Below are positions 10,707 to 26,959 of a DNA stretch of 64,000 nucleotides, piece after piece. The notes under the pieces were generated by a model that worked only from the letters and a program-made list of their open reading frames with translations, ran no database searches and was not told the origin of the DNA. The stretch spans positions 248,001-312,000 of the forward strand of contig JAQFVV010006507.1 in NCBI GenBank assembly GCA_028023455.1, read 5' to 3'. The position numbers and the translations under genes were made by a program. The stretch is from Epiperipatus broadwayi (taxonomy: Eukaryota > Onychophora > Udeonychophora > Euonychophora > Peripatidae). How positions within the stretch are numbered: the first letter of the stretch is position 1; each line of letters starts with the position of its first letter.

Positions 10707-12858
10707 TATATCGTAAAAAGGGCTAATTAAATTGCACTTTCCTCTTTCAAAAGAAAAAGGTCTGATATTAAAATCCACAGGATTATTCTATCAGAATATT
10801 ATTGTCAATGAAGTGAAGCATTATAAAGTTTGACTTATCTTTTCTGAGAAATAAACTTCTCTCTGCATCATAGAGACTGGGGATAAGTAAATTGTGATGG
10901 ACAAATAAATAGTGAAAATGGACAGATTCTTATCTCAGGTATGATTTGTTTTTTTATATATCAAAATGTGTGCATATTATTTTTATATATATATTTAAAA
11001 ATGATGATTTGTATTTTATTTAAAGTATCTTTAGAATAATCGAGAGATTTCTTTATTAATTACCTGAAACCGATTTTTTTTATATCCAGTTTGATTGTTG
11101 CGGGTATAAAATTTAGTTTAAAACATCAAACAGATAAGAAATTTAAATATATGAATATGATTTCATATTCCTTTATTGGTTATTATTTTAATAAACAAAT
11201 AGGATTTCATCTCATCTAATTCCATATATTTGGTATCTGTTATATGAAAGTTTTTCAGTAAAATCTCTCCATTCATTCTTTTTTTTTAATATGTCATTAT
11301 TGTTTTCGAACACATTTTAGAAATACACACAGTAATTTTATCATTTTTTTTATTCAATCAATCTGAAATATAAATTATTTCCTATGTATTTTGTTGTTAA
11401 TCTTACCAATTTTCTATTATACAATCAAATAAATTGAGTTGATTCAAATGACAAGACTCCATTAATTTTTTTTATTATTTGGATTGCATAAGATGACTTA
11501 GTTATTTAAATAACAAGGTTTAAATTCAGCTTGGCAAGTGAACTAGAATATAAGATATGGTATGTTTTGCATATTAGCATTTTATTTTATTCCCATGTTT
11601 AACATTACTAATGCTAACATTTCCCATGGCTTTCACTACTGCTTTGGCAGTCTGCTTTAAATAAAGACTACTGCAGCTCATTGGTAATGTTTTGAATTTA
11701 TAAAAACAAAGAAAAGAGCTTACCTTCTCCCCACCTTATTTGATTTGAAAACTGTAACCAAAAATATACTTATTTTTTAAATTTAAAAATGAATCGATTT
11801 GTATTTAAACTAGCAAGTTGGAAACATTTTGATAACGTATTTTATCAAATGATTATGTTTTAATTCATATGTTTTAATTGTAATGTATATGTCTGTTTGC
11901 AAAAATATTACATTACATGGCTATTTAATACATTTGAATTTTGTTACTCCGATTAAATTTGATAATTTATATATATATACAACTGGATCTCTTTTTACGT
12001 GGACTTATTTAACACAATTTTGAAGTTACGCGATTCATGTTTCACCAAAGTCAACCTCCGATAATGGGCTATTACTTTAAATAATAAATTTTGTGCACTT
12101 ACATTTTATTGAAAGTAATAGCACATTATTGGAATTCGACTTTCTTCTTAGTAATTTCAATATTTTCAGTGCTTTATAATAGTAAGATTTTATGCAATAA
12201 TGAAATTAAAATCATGATTTCCACATTTTATGTATATGCACATTAAATTTTACAAGATTATAATGTAAATTTGTTCAAACATTTTGAATGTTAATTTTGC
12301 ATTTTAAACATATTCTGTTTTTGCTCTTAAATTCCAACAACAGCTAAATGTTTGTATGTCTGGATATCATGAGCTTCATAAACAATTAATAAAATCATTG
12401 TCTCAAAAATTAATTACTAATTAAGTTGTCACCAGAAAACCATTGATACAACATGAGTGTGAAGTTGGTGTTAGTTGTATTTCCTCTTGTGAAAAATTAG
12501 ATTTTTTACCAGTTTACAAATAAACGTGTTTTTTGGCAAATAGCAATAATAATTAAAACATGTATAAAAAAAATGTAAATTACTGTACTGAAAATTATGC
12601 ATAAAAATATATTATTTTGAATAAAATTAAATATTATAGTTAAAAAAAGTTTGTCTTGTATCAATTTTTTTCAAATTTGAAATTTTTTATTAGTCATATT
12701 TTATTTCCTTATTTTTTTTGCGCGCGAATTTTGAAAAATCACAGACCACATCCCCCCTTTTTTAATGTAAGTTACATCTATTTTTGTGCGTGTTTTCTGA
12801 GGAACCTATCTATTGCATAAAACGAGAACCAGGTGTGTGTATATATATATATATATAT
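10707..12858. other. Non-coding AT-rich stretch
   Basis: No gene or RNA is recognised. The stretch contains an imperfect inverted repeat at 12,050-12,140 and ends in a (GT)n(AT)n run at 12,833-12,858 that serves as the left flank of repeat A. The only GC-rich words are GCGCGCG at 12,720 and a C6 run at 12,751. Confidence 0.5.
12050..12140. repeat. Short imperfect inverted repeat (MITE-like)
   Basis: GTC...ATAATGGGCTATTACTTTAA (12,050-12,080) is mirrored by TTGAAAGTAATAGCACATTAT...GAC (12,109-12,140). The inner 18 or so bases are nearly perfect. No target duplication is evident. Confidence 0.45.
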
Positions 12859-15800
12859 TGTACCCTCATTTCCAGGAAATATGTAATTATAATCACTTGA
12901 TCTAGCTCAGAATAATAACTATGTTCATCTAAAATGTATCTAAATAAACAATAACTATAGTCTTTATTAATATCAATTATCAAATTAGCTTAACTAATAA
13001 ATAATAATATAGTTCTGGTTTATAAAATTAAATAAATGAATATCTAATAAAAGTCATGAGACTATGAAGTGAGTTTACAAGTGGCAGAATGAATACATTA
13101 AGCTAATATCCCACAGGATATCACCTTAATGGTATAAGAATACTATCCCTGCTTCTATTACTTAAATACTACATTTATAGTGCTCTTATGTCTTTAATCA
13201 AAATTAATTAAGTACATAACTCTTAACAAATTAATCTGAATATCTTTATTAAAATTAATTTAACTCAAATTATCTCAGGTTCTCTTAAAATAATTCTAAA
13301 TTAATTATAACTTTTGTAATCAAGTATGATAAGGGATTTAATATCATTCCTAACTACAATTCAATAATACTTAAAAATAACAAAATAATAATACTAATCT
13401 GTAATCTACAATTTACAATCTCTTATCTTTCTACTTATAATGTTGTTCATGTTATCACATAATAATTATGTAATATAACCTCTTATTCATATGGCATCTT
13501 AAGTAAACATATATGATATGATATTATAATCTGAGAATATGTGGCAACCTTTACTAAGATAATTCAATGTAAATCTTTGGTAATTATTCCATGACGATCA
13601 TAATAATATAATAAATAAAACTTCTAAACATCATATTATCACCATCTCTATATACTAGCACATAATTGTTGTAAACAAAGGCAAAACTCTCGATATAGTA
13701 GTGCCAACCTGTGCCAAACAGAGTAATCTATGGATTCCAGAAGGATTGTGCATAAAATCCTTATCTAGTGCCTACTCACGCAATATCCCCAGAGTAGTTT
13801 CTGGCTTGTGCCTGGAGGGTTGCATTACATCCTAAGATCTAGGTGCAGTGCTCTCAGATCCAAGGCTCCTCACTGATGATGGCCACAAGCCAGAAGCTAG
13901 TCTGGGGATATTGGAGGAGTAGGCACTAGATAGGTATTTTATGCACAAGCCTTCTGCCATCCATTGATTACTCTGTTTGGCACAGCTTGGCACTACTGTA
14001 TGGAGAGTTTTGCCTTTGTTTATAAATAAAACTTCTTAAATAAAACATATCAATAAAAACATTATAACTTTTAAATAACAATTTTATTTATGATGTGCAA
14101 ATACTAAGTCTTCATTATAATTATCTGTGATTATGTAATTGTGATGTGAAGAAATTGAGTCAACATCAAGACTTAAAAATAAGTTTAACAATTTTATTAA
14201 CAAACTTATCAATAACATTATTTACTTTATTTACAATCTGAAAGAATTATATTTATTCACATTTATGTACTTTTTTAACACAAATTAAAAGACTTAAAAT
14301 ATAGGATACAGAACATTTTCTGAAAATATCTCTTATTTTCAAAATATTATTATATAATTTTTTGTTACAGTTATTAAATTTTATTAATTCAATAGGTTTT
14401 AAAAATATAAGGTAATACATTTAATATGAACTCATTCTTGTTATTTAGTTTTTAAAAACAAAATAATTTATTATTCTGTATAGTGATTCTTCAATAAATA
14501 ATTATGTGAATTACCTTGATTAATAGCATACCATCAAACTAAGCTGCTTACTAATTATTACTTTAAACTTCAAATATAGTGTATGTATTAGTGTATTGTC
14601 ATAAAATTACTTTTATAAAGCTTATGACTACTTACATTCATTAAACACGTTTCAGTCTATTACCTTTACTTGTAAATAAAAATATGCATTATAAGTATAT
14701 CTTTGAAAATTCTTAATAATTAAATATCATTATAAAATTCCTTTTTATTATCAATTATTTATTTTATAAAAAAATAAATATCATTTTTAAATATGAGAAG
14801 TTTTATGATTCTTTCACTGATGAAATTATGTTCTTATAAATTTTTACACTTATTTTTATTCTAAGTAACATAACTTATCTTATCCATCTTTCCAAACTTA
14901 TTTATTATTTCTAATTTTAAACTACCATCCTTTACGATGTAATCCAAGAAAATTTTAACAATAAATAAACAAGTAGGTATATGGTATAAACTATAACTTC
15001 AACTTAATAAAACATTTATCAACTAATCATCATGGCCACAGTGTACAAGAAATGAGGTATGACTTATTTGTCTAATAACCTCTACTACCAAATATAATGT
15101 CCAGGCTGTTTATTCAACACTATGGCACATTAAACTTTAACGCATAAAAAATAAACACTGCCATGAATTTACACAAGCTATAGGCCTGTGTTATCTATAC
15201 TTGCATAATCATCAATATAGTATACTCTTATTCTCATATAAATAAACCCTACATACAATATTATCTTGGTCTCATGTAACCTAATACTAAGATATTATCA
15301 TTAAAGATCTATGACTTTACATCGCTAAATTCATTGCCAAATTTATATAATAAAAAATAAATTCATTTTTTAAAATAACAATCTAACTAACTAATATGAC
15401 AAGATTATTTCAGTCTTTGATAGTTTTCAAAGTTAAGTATAAACAATCTGAATCAATGTCATATTATTAATACTTTAAACTACTTAAATAAAACATAAAG
15501 TTCAGTTATAATAGAATCATATACTTATACCCATATGTTTAAATATCTTTATGATATCAATAAAATTATGCATATTCTTAAAATTACTAAACAAATGATA
15601 AACTATGTGTAGGTATCGTGTTTTATATATGCATCCATACATCTACACAAAATAATAAAATACATTATAAAACCATCAATATTTTACATTATTACCAAAA
15701 GTAATTTCTGTTGGCAATTACTTAGCCTATGTCTTGTGGATCACAAACTAAATTAAACATTGTTATTATCATTTATTCCACATTATCATACTTTAAAATA

Positions 15801-17985
15801 TATTAAATTTTTTTAAAAAAAAAATTATTAAAGAGTTTTTTTTTTTACGATAAAAATTTAATTACTAGGATAGTAAATAATTTAATGTTCTATGTTCCTA
15901 TGCTATCTTTATACTGTGAATAAACGTTACTATAATTTTTTAGTAAAAAAGGTAATTTAAAATTATATTTACAACAGCTCCATTAAAATTTCTCACGGTG
16001 AAATGTTCTTTTCTGGATCATAAGTTCATTACAGGAAGTTTCTTTTTCTCCTGGTAAAACATTAGTAATCACACTTTTGATGCCAATAACTACACATGCT
16101 CCAATTCTCCATGTTGCCACATAAAATTAAAAATAAAAGACTGTTCATGTCAAATACAGTAAGTTTACTTTTAATCCATAATATCCAAACTGATATAATT
16201 AATATTTTTTATATCCAAAATTTTAAAATATTCAGGCATTCATTGCTATGTAAATATCTAATTTAAATACTTTTGATATTCTTTGTTAAAACAATTTTCA
16301 AATTCCTGGAAACTTTTCCATATTTACTGAGGATTATGTCCTCTGATACAACCAATAAACTTCCCCAGCATCTGCCAATGAATTGAATTATTTTCACAAA
16401 TAAATTTCAGAAAACTTTTTGTATGTCCATCATACACTAATTATTAATTTCAATTTTTTTCTAAAGATGATATATATCACAGTTGCAAATAATCTTAATT
16501 TTTATAATGTTTTTTAAAAAATCCAGTTTTAAATTATTTTCAATATTTCTTCAGAAAGAAATATCTTAGCATTCCAAAATAATTGTTTGGTTAAATTTAA
16601 ATGTTTTTTAAAAAAACATTTTTCCATTGTATTTTAAAATAAGTTTTCTTAATGAAAGGATTTTATATCATTTTACTTTCCATTTTTGCTGCAATTTTGT
16701 ATATTTTCTCTGTGAAGTTCTTTTTATAAAATTCAGTCGTAAATTAACATAACTGATTAACACAAGCAAAATTATATGCTTAATATGACAATAACAATTG
16801 AATATTTCCATCAATCTTTTTACAATTAGTGACAATTTCTCCATGTTTAAATTAATGATAAATTGGATAAAGTAGTTTGGCAAGTAAGAAACTACTAACT
16901 TTTTAGCCTCGCATTTCTATATCACAACCTTATAACAATAAATTACTGTACTTTTATAAAATTGAAGTTAAATAAAATTGACTACTATTCTACTACTTAA
17001 TTTACTGAAATTGTGGAAATACTGATGATATAACATACTAGTTAATAGATAATATTAATAGATAGTAGTAGCCTGGGAATTCCTGCACAGCTCTTTTATA
17101 CCTATCCAAAATACATGTTTTCATTGGTCAATCTCAACAATGCTTGCTTCACAATTCTGGGCAGAGAACCCCAGATTAAATTTAAAACTAATAATAATTT
17201 ATTAAATATTTATTTTTATTATATTATTCAATTATTAATTAATTTTCATATTTTATTTACACTTAATAAATACTTTAAAATAATTTTTAAAAATCACATT
17301 ACACTATTTATGACTATTTTTATCCTTCTTTTAAACAAAACATTTATTTTCAACATAAAATACAAATCTGATTTTATTTATTATATTTATTTTAAAAACC
17401 TAATCTACTATTTATAACAGATATTATTTTATTCTCAAGCACAGATGTGAATATTACATGTCACATGATTTACAAAAATAAATGAGATGCTGATAATTTA
17501 AATAAAACTAAATAAATAATTTAGTTTATAAAATATTACATAAAACAATATTATGGCAAAATTTTAAAATAATTATTTTAATATTATAAAATCGAATATA
17601 CACTTTTCTTCCTACATTATTACTTTTAATTAAAGGATTTTAAAATATAACTATTAAACACAATTATTATTATTGAATAATGTATTCGTTTAACTTTAAA
17701 GCATTACTTTTAAAATTTACCTTCATCATTTATTTATAAGACTTATTAAATCAATTTTCCTATGGCCTGTTCTCCCAACCATACAATCTTATAATGATTT
17801 TTATATAACTGTTTTCTTACAAATACCAACATAATATTATACATCAATTATTTTACTTGCCCTAACTAAATTATTCAAAGATCATCAACACATAACATAC
17901 ATCATCCCTTGCTTAACTTTTAAAATTTAAAATTTTCCAGTAAATTGATGGAAATAATCCATTCTGACCTAAACAAAAAGGTACA
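12859..17985. mobile_element. Large non-coding repeat, copy A (TGT...ACA ends; candidate giant solo LTR)
   Basis: The block is 5,127 bp, of which about 0.4 kb is a later foldback insertion. It starts TGTACCCTCATTTCC and ends AAGGTACA, with ATAT on both outer sides in TA runs. The same sequence in the same orientation makes up copy B at 36,725-46,903, so the two define the limits independently. The inverted match between ends is only TGTACC, typical of LTR termini and shorter than most TIRs. No ORF longer than about 100 codons is shared by both copies. TG...CA ends, 4-bp ATAT flanks and the absence of coding capacity fit a solo LTR of unusual size. A non-autonomous short-TIR element is the alternative. 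Confidence 0.6.
13626..14022. mobile_element. Foldback element inserted in copy A
   Basis: Copy B lacks this segment, so it is an insertion. The 13-mer AAATAAAACTTCT occurs on both sides (13,613-13,625 and 14,023-14,035) and once, slightly changed, in B. Inside, about 13,668-13,812 and 13,884-14,022 are long inverted arms of about 140 bp (AAACAAAGGCAAAACTCTC against GAGAGTTTTGCCTTTGTTT) with a GC-richer loop. There is no coding capacity. Some 40 bases at its left lie outside the arms, so either the insertion was compound or the duplication arose another way. Confidence 0.65.
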
Positions 17986-18005
17986 ATATATATATATATA
18001 TATAT

Positions 18006-18228
18006 GATCAATAGATGGCATTTCACCAAAAACACCATCAAAGCATATGTTTATTAACATAAACATCAGAGTAAGCATTCACTATCTCTATCATTAGTTC
18101 CACCTTCAGATCATGATTTCAAGCTGATTTGCTATCATCAGTGAAGGACAGGAATAAGAAACTAGATCTAAACACTAACTCTGAGCATTTATTAAACAAT
18201 TTCTATTCAGCTTGCAAGCATGAATTTT
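18006..18228 (+). repeat. Foldback repeat unit 1 (direct, truncated)
   Basis: Begins GATCAATAGATGGCATTTCA straight after the TA run that ends copy A, and runs to GCATGAATTTTTTAG. It is the same sequence as unit 2 (18,364-18,616) but lacks the outermost 45 or so bases, as if cut at the TA run. Confidence 0.7.
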
Positions 18229-18363
18229 TTAGACACATAATGTCTTCAAACTCAGCATAGCAAGTCAGATAGCTATATGGTTCTGATATCAGTTCAGTAT
18301 CACCACATAGTAGAAGCCTCTGCAATATATATCTTTGCAAGAAAACTTCAAAGGTACATTTAT

Positions 18364-18884
18364 GAAAAACAAAATAACAAGTTAAACTTGCTAATGCTTG
18401 TATTTATGATCAATAGATGGCATTTTACCAAAAACACCATCAAAGCATATGTTTGTTTACATAAATGTCAGAGTAAGCATTCACTATCTCTATTGTTAGT
18501 TCTACCTTCAGATCATGATTTCACGCTGATTTGCTCTCATCAGTGAAGGGTGAAGGACAGGAATAAGAAACTAGATTTAAACACTAACTCTGAGCATTTA
18601 TGAAACAATTTCTATTTAAAAAATTCATGCTTTCAAGCTGAATAGAAATTGTTTCATAAATGCTCAGAGTTAGTGTTTAGATCTAGTTTCTTATTCTTGT
18701 CCTTCACTGATGATAGCAAATCAGCTTGAAATCATGATCTGAAGGTGGAACTAATGATAGAGATAGTGAATGCTTACTCTGACATTTATGTAAACAAACA
18801 TACGCTTCGATGGTGTTTTTGGTAAAATGCCATCTATTGATCATAAATACAAGCATTAGCAAGTTTAACTTGTTTTTTGTTTTT

Positions 18885-18885
<1 letters not shown>
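18364..18885. repeat. Large palindromic foldback (arms about 245-255 bp)
   Basis: The left arm (18,364-18,616) and right arm (18,641-18,885) are inverted copies. CAAGTTAAACTTGCTAATGC near the left is matched by GCATTAGCAAGTTTAACTTG near the right, and AACAATTTCTATT meets AATAGAAATTGTT around a 24-base centre. With unit 1 this gives three copies in the order direct, direct, inverted. There is no coding sequence. (CA)n(TA)n follows at 18,886-18,954. Confidence 0.8.
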
Positions 18886-18953
<68 letters not shown>

Positions 18954-18954
18954 T
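18886..18954. repeat. (CA)n / interrupted (TA)n microsatellite
   Basis: A CA run grades into TA runs broken by ACAT every 16-18 bases. It is followed by TGTGACCTTCTG, which looks like a further TGT-type left terminus whose right end I could not locate. Confidence 0.85.
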
Positions 18955-19146
18955 GTGACCTTCTGAATGGGCACAATAATTAAATAATACTATATAAATG
19001 GTGAATAACTGCATTTAACTAAAAAAAGATGAAATAGTGCTAAAATTTTAAATTTTTTTATTATTGGTTTAAAACCATATATGTGAATTGCTTATGAATG
19101 TTAGGTGGAAATTTCTATAAGCATTTATTATTATTATTATTATATT
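18955..19146. other. Unassigned spacer ending in (ATT)5
   Basis: Unique-looking AT-rich DNA between the TA run and repeat C1. The last bases are a short (ATT) run at 19,127-19,143. Confidence 0.4.
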
Positions 19147-23226
<4,080 letters not shown>

Positions 23227-23559
23227 CTTTTATCTTTCAAAAGGACTTTATTGAATATAACAAGAAAAGGTTACATTTATAACTATTTTACCACATGCAG
23301 ATGAATTGAAGTTAGTATAAATAAGTTGAAAATTGTAATTGGGTGGGGGGTTACAAAGACAAAGGTTATGCATGTGGTTTACAAATTTGAGTTTACATTA
23401 TTTTCTTTAAAATATATACATCCAATTAGTTTTGTGCACTTAAAAAGTTCTTAGTTCTGTTTTTTATTAGTCTTTTTTTTTCTCTCTATAATTTTGAGCG
23501 CTGTTGTAATATTGACCAAGTGGCTGTGTACTTCTTTTGGGATACAATTTTTTCATCCC

Positions 23560-24108
23560 TTAAGTGGAGCTGTTCCATTTTGTTCCAGACTGTGTTTGGA
23601 TGTCTTCTTGGATTATTGTTGTACATGAAGGAGCATCTTGTACACCATAGTGAAAACAATATAAAAGTACTTGCTCAAATATGTGGGTAGCTACCCTTAA
23701 TAAATGATTGTAAAAGGGTTTGAATGTCACAATTTCTTTGTTTGTACAATGATGGTATGGTTGAATGAATATTATAAATATAGGGCAGGTAAAAAGAAAA
23801 TGTTCTTGTGTCTCAGTTTCTCTATGAAACAACCAGCATATATCTTCTGTATTTATGTAATGCCTTCTATATCTACAAAAGTGTAATGTTGGCAATGCTT
23901 CACGATTTAATTTGAGTAGAAAATCATAATATTTGGGTTCTAATGACCAGAATTTAAATTTTCGGGTTATTTGTCTATTAATAATGTTTAAAATTGGTCT
24001 TTTATCATTTAGGGGAGAGCAAATTATCTGGTATACATCCCAATATTTAAATTTATCTTGTGGTGGTGAAAAAATAATGTTTGGAATGTTAAGAATTTGT
24101 GTAAGCAA
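23560..24108 (-). pseudogene. LINE-1 ORF2 C-terminal Cys/His region
   Basis: A 182-codon frame ending near the element 3' end. It includes KYWDVYQIICSPLND and FKFWSLEPKYYDFLLKLNREALPT, closely matching LINE-2 (FKYWSLEPKYLDYLLKINLDAMP). The terminal Cys/His group reads CWLFHRETETQEHFLFTC; LINE-2 has CHSCGRDQETFDHIIKTC, so the second Cys is Phe here. Such CCHC groups end the ORF2 of many LINEs and help bind template RNA. Loss of one ligand fits decay. Confidence 0.75.
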
Positions 24109-24219
24109 GGTTTTTCAATATCCATTGGTTGGTGGTGGTTTATCTGTTGGGGTAATCTTGAAGAACACTTTCATGTATGGAAATAAATAAGCACATGCAG
24201 AAATGAGATTTAATGTCTT

Positions 24220-24729
24220 TTAAATGTTAAAAATATGTATTGAATGTAGTCCTAAACCATTTTGTATTAGAGGAGCTTGAATACGTTTTAGTGAAACTGA
24301 AACAATCTTTTTTCCCCACAGCAACTTTCTACATAATGAATTTATTTTACTAGTAAAAGATTTAGTGTATAGTATTATTGGAGAATAGTATGTGATTCGA
24401 GTCATAATTAATAGATTAAACAGGGATACTTTTGAATACAGCGAAAGGTAAGATTTTGAAAGTGAATCAATTATATTTTCTATTTTATTTTTAATTTTGT
24501 CTTGTATTTGTCGACACATTTCTAGATTGCTCAAATAGAAGGGGAATCCCACAAAAGAGCTGGGTTTTCCTTTAAAATGTTGTGTGTGAAATTGTCCTGT
24601 ATATATTGACCACACAGAAGATTTATCCATGTTAAACTCCAGCTTGTATTTATTAGTGTATGAATTAAGAATTTTCAATAGAGTTGGGATCTGTTTTTTA
24701 GAAGTTAAAAAAATCGAGACATCATCCAT
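24220..24729 (-). pseudogene. LINE-1 reverse transcriptase, YMDD block and thumb
   Basis: A 169-codon frame; the Met-Asp-Asp motif is at its first residues (MDDVSIFLTSKKQ), and in LINE-2 the same place reads TYMDDVLII. YMDD replaces the FADD/YADD common in LINEs. The following KLEFNMDKSSVWSI and GFPFYLS match the LxxNxxKS and late RT blocks. The tail is a helical thumb region with CRKLLWGK, matched by CSRLLWKG in LINE-2. Confidence 0.8.
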
Positions 24730-24792
24730 GTAGGCAATACAGGAGATGTTTGCTTTTAGACCAGGTATGTATATGCCTGATAATTCTTTTTC

Positions 24793-25572
24793 TCACATAT
24801 TCAGTAAAGGATTGATATAGAAAGTAAAAAAAAGAGCACTTAGTGGTGAACCTTGTGGAATTGAACAGTAAGGTACAAAAGAGGAGGAATTCTTACAATT
24901 AAGTGTAATATGTATTTCTCGACTTAATAGAAGATTGGTGATTAAATATATTAAGGATCTTGGTATTGTTGTGTCTGCTAATGCTTCAACAAGGAGTTCA
25001 ATTGGAATCATATCAAATGCTGATTTTATATCCAGTTGGATTACAACTGGACTATATTTTTTATTATTTCTGACAGAATCAATAACTGTTTTGAATAGAA
25101 AGGCTGCTTGCATTGTAGATGAGCCCTTCTTAGCAAACTGCATTTTAGATAGTATAGGTATAATATAGGGTTCTATTTTGTCTTTAATGATTGACTCCAG
25201 CAGTTTGATATCCAGAGGGCTCATTGATATGGGCCTTAGATTGTTTAGTGTGGTTATTTTTCCATGTGTTTTAATAAATGGTACTAGTAAAATAGGGTAT
25301 AATCCATGTAATTGATGGATCTTTTTTGTTAGAAAGTTTGCTAGATTACACAGATACTGCGCAGTAAAATTTTCTAAATGCTTGAATACAAAGCAAGGTA
25401 TACCATGCATTCCTGGGTGACTGGAGTTTGGGGTTGATGCTAATTTTTGAATAAAGTCTTTGGGAGTAAATACTATATCTTCTTCTGGCTCACCGAGAAA
25501 AAATGGCGCAGGGCTGAATTTTTTCTTCTCTTGAAGTTTGGATTTGAAATGTGTGTAGAGAGGTAGCAACAT
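24793..25572 (-). pseudogene. LINE-1 reverse transcriptase, fingers and palm (first part)
   Basis: A 259-codon frame carries RT blocks in order: LVPFIKTHGK then NLRPISMSPLDIKLLESI (blocks 1-2), MQFAKKGSSTMQAAFL, VIQLDIKSAFDMIP (first catalytic Asp) and SIPQGSPLSALFFTFYINPLL. It terminates just before the YMDD block, which lies in the next frame (24,729). The order and the PQGSPLS motif are diagnostic for non-LTR RT. In an active copy this primes cDNA synthesis at a nicked target. Confidence 0.85.
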
Positions 25573-25647
25573 GTTGTAACCAGAAATTATATCTTCTTGT
25601 ATTTTATTTGCTGTTGGTATGTGAGTTGATGGCTTTTGTCCCAGTGC

Positions 25648-26034
25648 TCAGTGAATATAGTGTCTGGACCATGTGTGTGTCTGTGTCAAAAAGAGTTTTT
25701 TTTTAATTGCTAGATATTCTTTAAGTTCTTCAGAGACTGATTTATAAACTTTCTTCAGGGTAATCACATTTGAACAGCCTTGTTTATTTGTAGTACTGTT
25801 TGTGATTCTTTTGTGTGTTTCATCTACAAGAGCTAGAAGCCTTGAAGGGGCTGGGATAGCCCTTGTTATGACATCAATTGTATATGAAATAGTGTTAACA
25901 AAGGCAATCCATGTTTGCACTGGATCCATTTCAATGTCTCGAAGTTTGAAGATATATATATATATATATATATATTTCTGAGAATAAATATTCTGGGGTT
26001 CGACATGGAAGAAGCACTCTAATTGTGTTTCCAA
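25648..26034 (-). pseudogene. LINE-1 ORF2 linker between endonuclease and RT
   Basis: A 128-codon frame with no catalytic motif. It contains a second TA-microsatellite peptide (YIYIYIYIF, from 25,952-25,974). Helical, basic sequence such as EELKEYLAIKKKLF parallels AKQKALAEYVSLKRSK in LINE-2 (42,043-41,777), placing it in the usual endonuclease-RT connector. An indel separates it from both neighbours. Confidence 0.6.
25952..25974. repeat. TA run inside LINE-1 linker
   Basis: About 11 TA units, absent from the matching part of LINE-2; it encodes alternating Ile-Tyr. Confidence 0.85.
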
Positions 26035-26067
26035 TAGATATTATTGATCTGTATATAAAATCATTCT

Positions 26068-26733
26068 TTAGTGAAACAATAATTGCAGAATGGTCTGATA
26101 ATGATGAGTTTTTATTGTTAGGCTGATCATGTGATGTAACACTGGCGAGTAGAAGACCAGGTAAATTAATGATGAAAACCTGCCATTATTAAATGTTACT
26201 GAATTCTGTGGGTGATAGCCTTCTCCACTCATGAGTGGTATGGCTAGTAAGTGCAACCATTTTGTGACAAACTCATTGTATGACATGTTGAAATCACCAA
26301 GTAAAATTAATGGATGTGATGAGGATGCTATTTTGGAATTTATAATTTGAATGACTTTATTAATTACTGTGTGATTTGGAGGTAAATAAACAAATGCTAC
26401 ATTCAATGTAACTGTTTTATCATATAGTGTTATAATTAATATGTGTGCATCTATATATATATATATATATATTATTTTGAATGAATAGAAGGGGCAAGTT
26501 TTCATTACTACTACTCCTGTTCCTGCTGAGAGTGAAAATGATGCTTGGGAGAATGCTGAGTATCCTTGATTATTAAGATAGTTAGATGGATTAATCTGAG
26601 ATTTATTATAAATTTTTGTTTCAAGTAACCCTAGCAAATGAGGTTGTATAATTTCAAGCCATTTTATTAATTGATAGTTTTTTTCTGGTGAGTTTAATCC
26701 ATGGATGTTTAATGACGCTATTTTTATATTCAT
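26068..26733 (-). pseudogene. LINE-1 ORF2 apurinic-type endonuclease domain
   Basis: The first likely start is the ATG at 26,733, giving MNIKIASLNIHGLNSPEKN, the usual opening of an APE endonuclease. The metal/phosphate motifs are LETK (catalytic Glu) and GDFNMSYNE. The SxID motif reads SLIYL, so the expected Asp is Tyr. The closing SDH motif is present only in a different frame near 26,090, after an indel. A run of four Ile-Tyr pairs (YIYIYIYID) comes from a TA microsatellite at 26,450-26,472. In active relatives this domain nicks the target for reverse transcription. Here catalytic loss and frameshift mark it as dead. Confidence 0.8.
26450..26472. repeat. TA run inside LINE-1 endonuclease
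   Basis: About 11 TA units at the point where LINE-2 reads KIIYTDKNII. The frame is kept across the expansion. Confidence 0.85.
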
Positions 26734-26959
26734 TATAGTTTCACTCAATAAAAACAGAACATACCTGATGTAGTAATTAGATTGTAATTTTATATAATTT
26801 AGATAACTTGCACAAATTATCACAAAGAATTTTTATGTCTGGAGGTTTTACTTCCTCCCTCCGGTGATAATTTTTGCACATTTGCTTTTTTATTGGTGCT
26901 AAGGTCTTCATCTGAAGTGTATTCAAACTCGGTATCCATTGAACTCATATTTGCTTTTC

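Noticed and set aside
17115-17417. 100-codon Ile/Phe/Asn-rich frame in copy A
   Set aside because: It is not conserved in copy B (about 46,060-46,350) and its composition is what AT-rich DNA gives by chance.
12859-17985. Helitron interpretation of repeat A
   Set aside because: There is no TC start, no CTRR end preceded by a hairpin, and the flanks suggest a 4-bp duplication, which Helitrons do not make.
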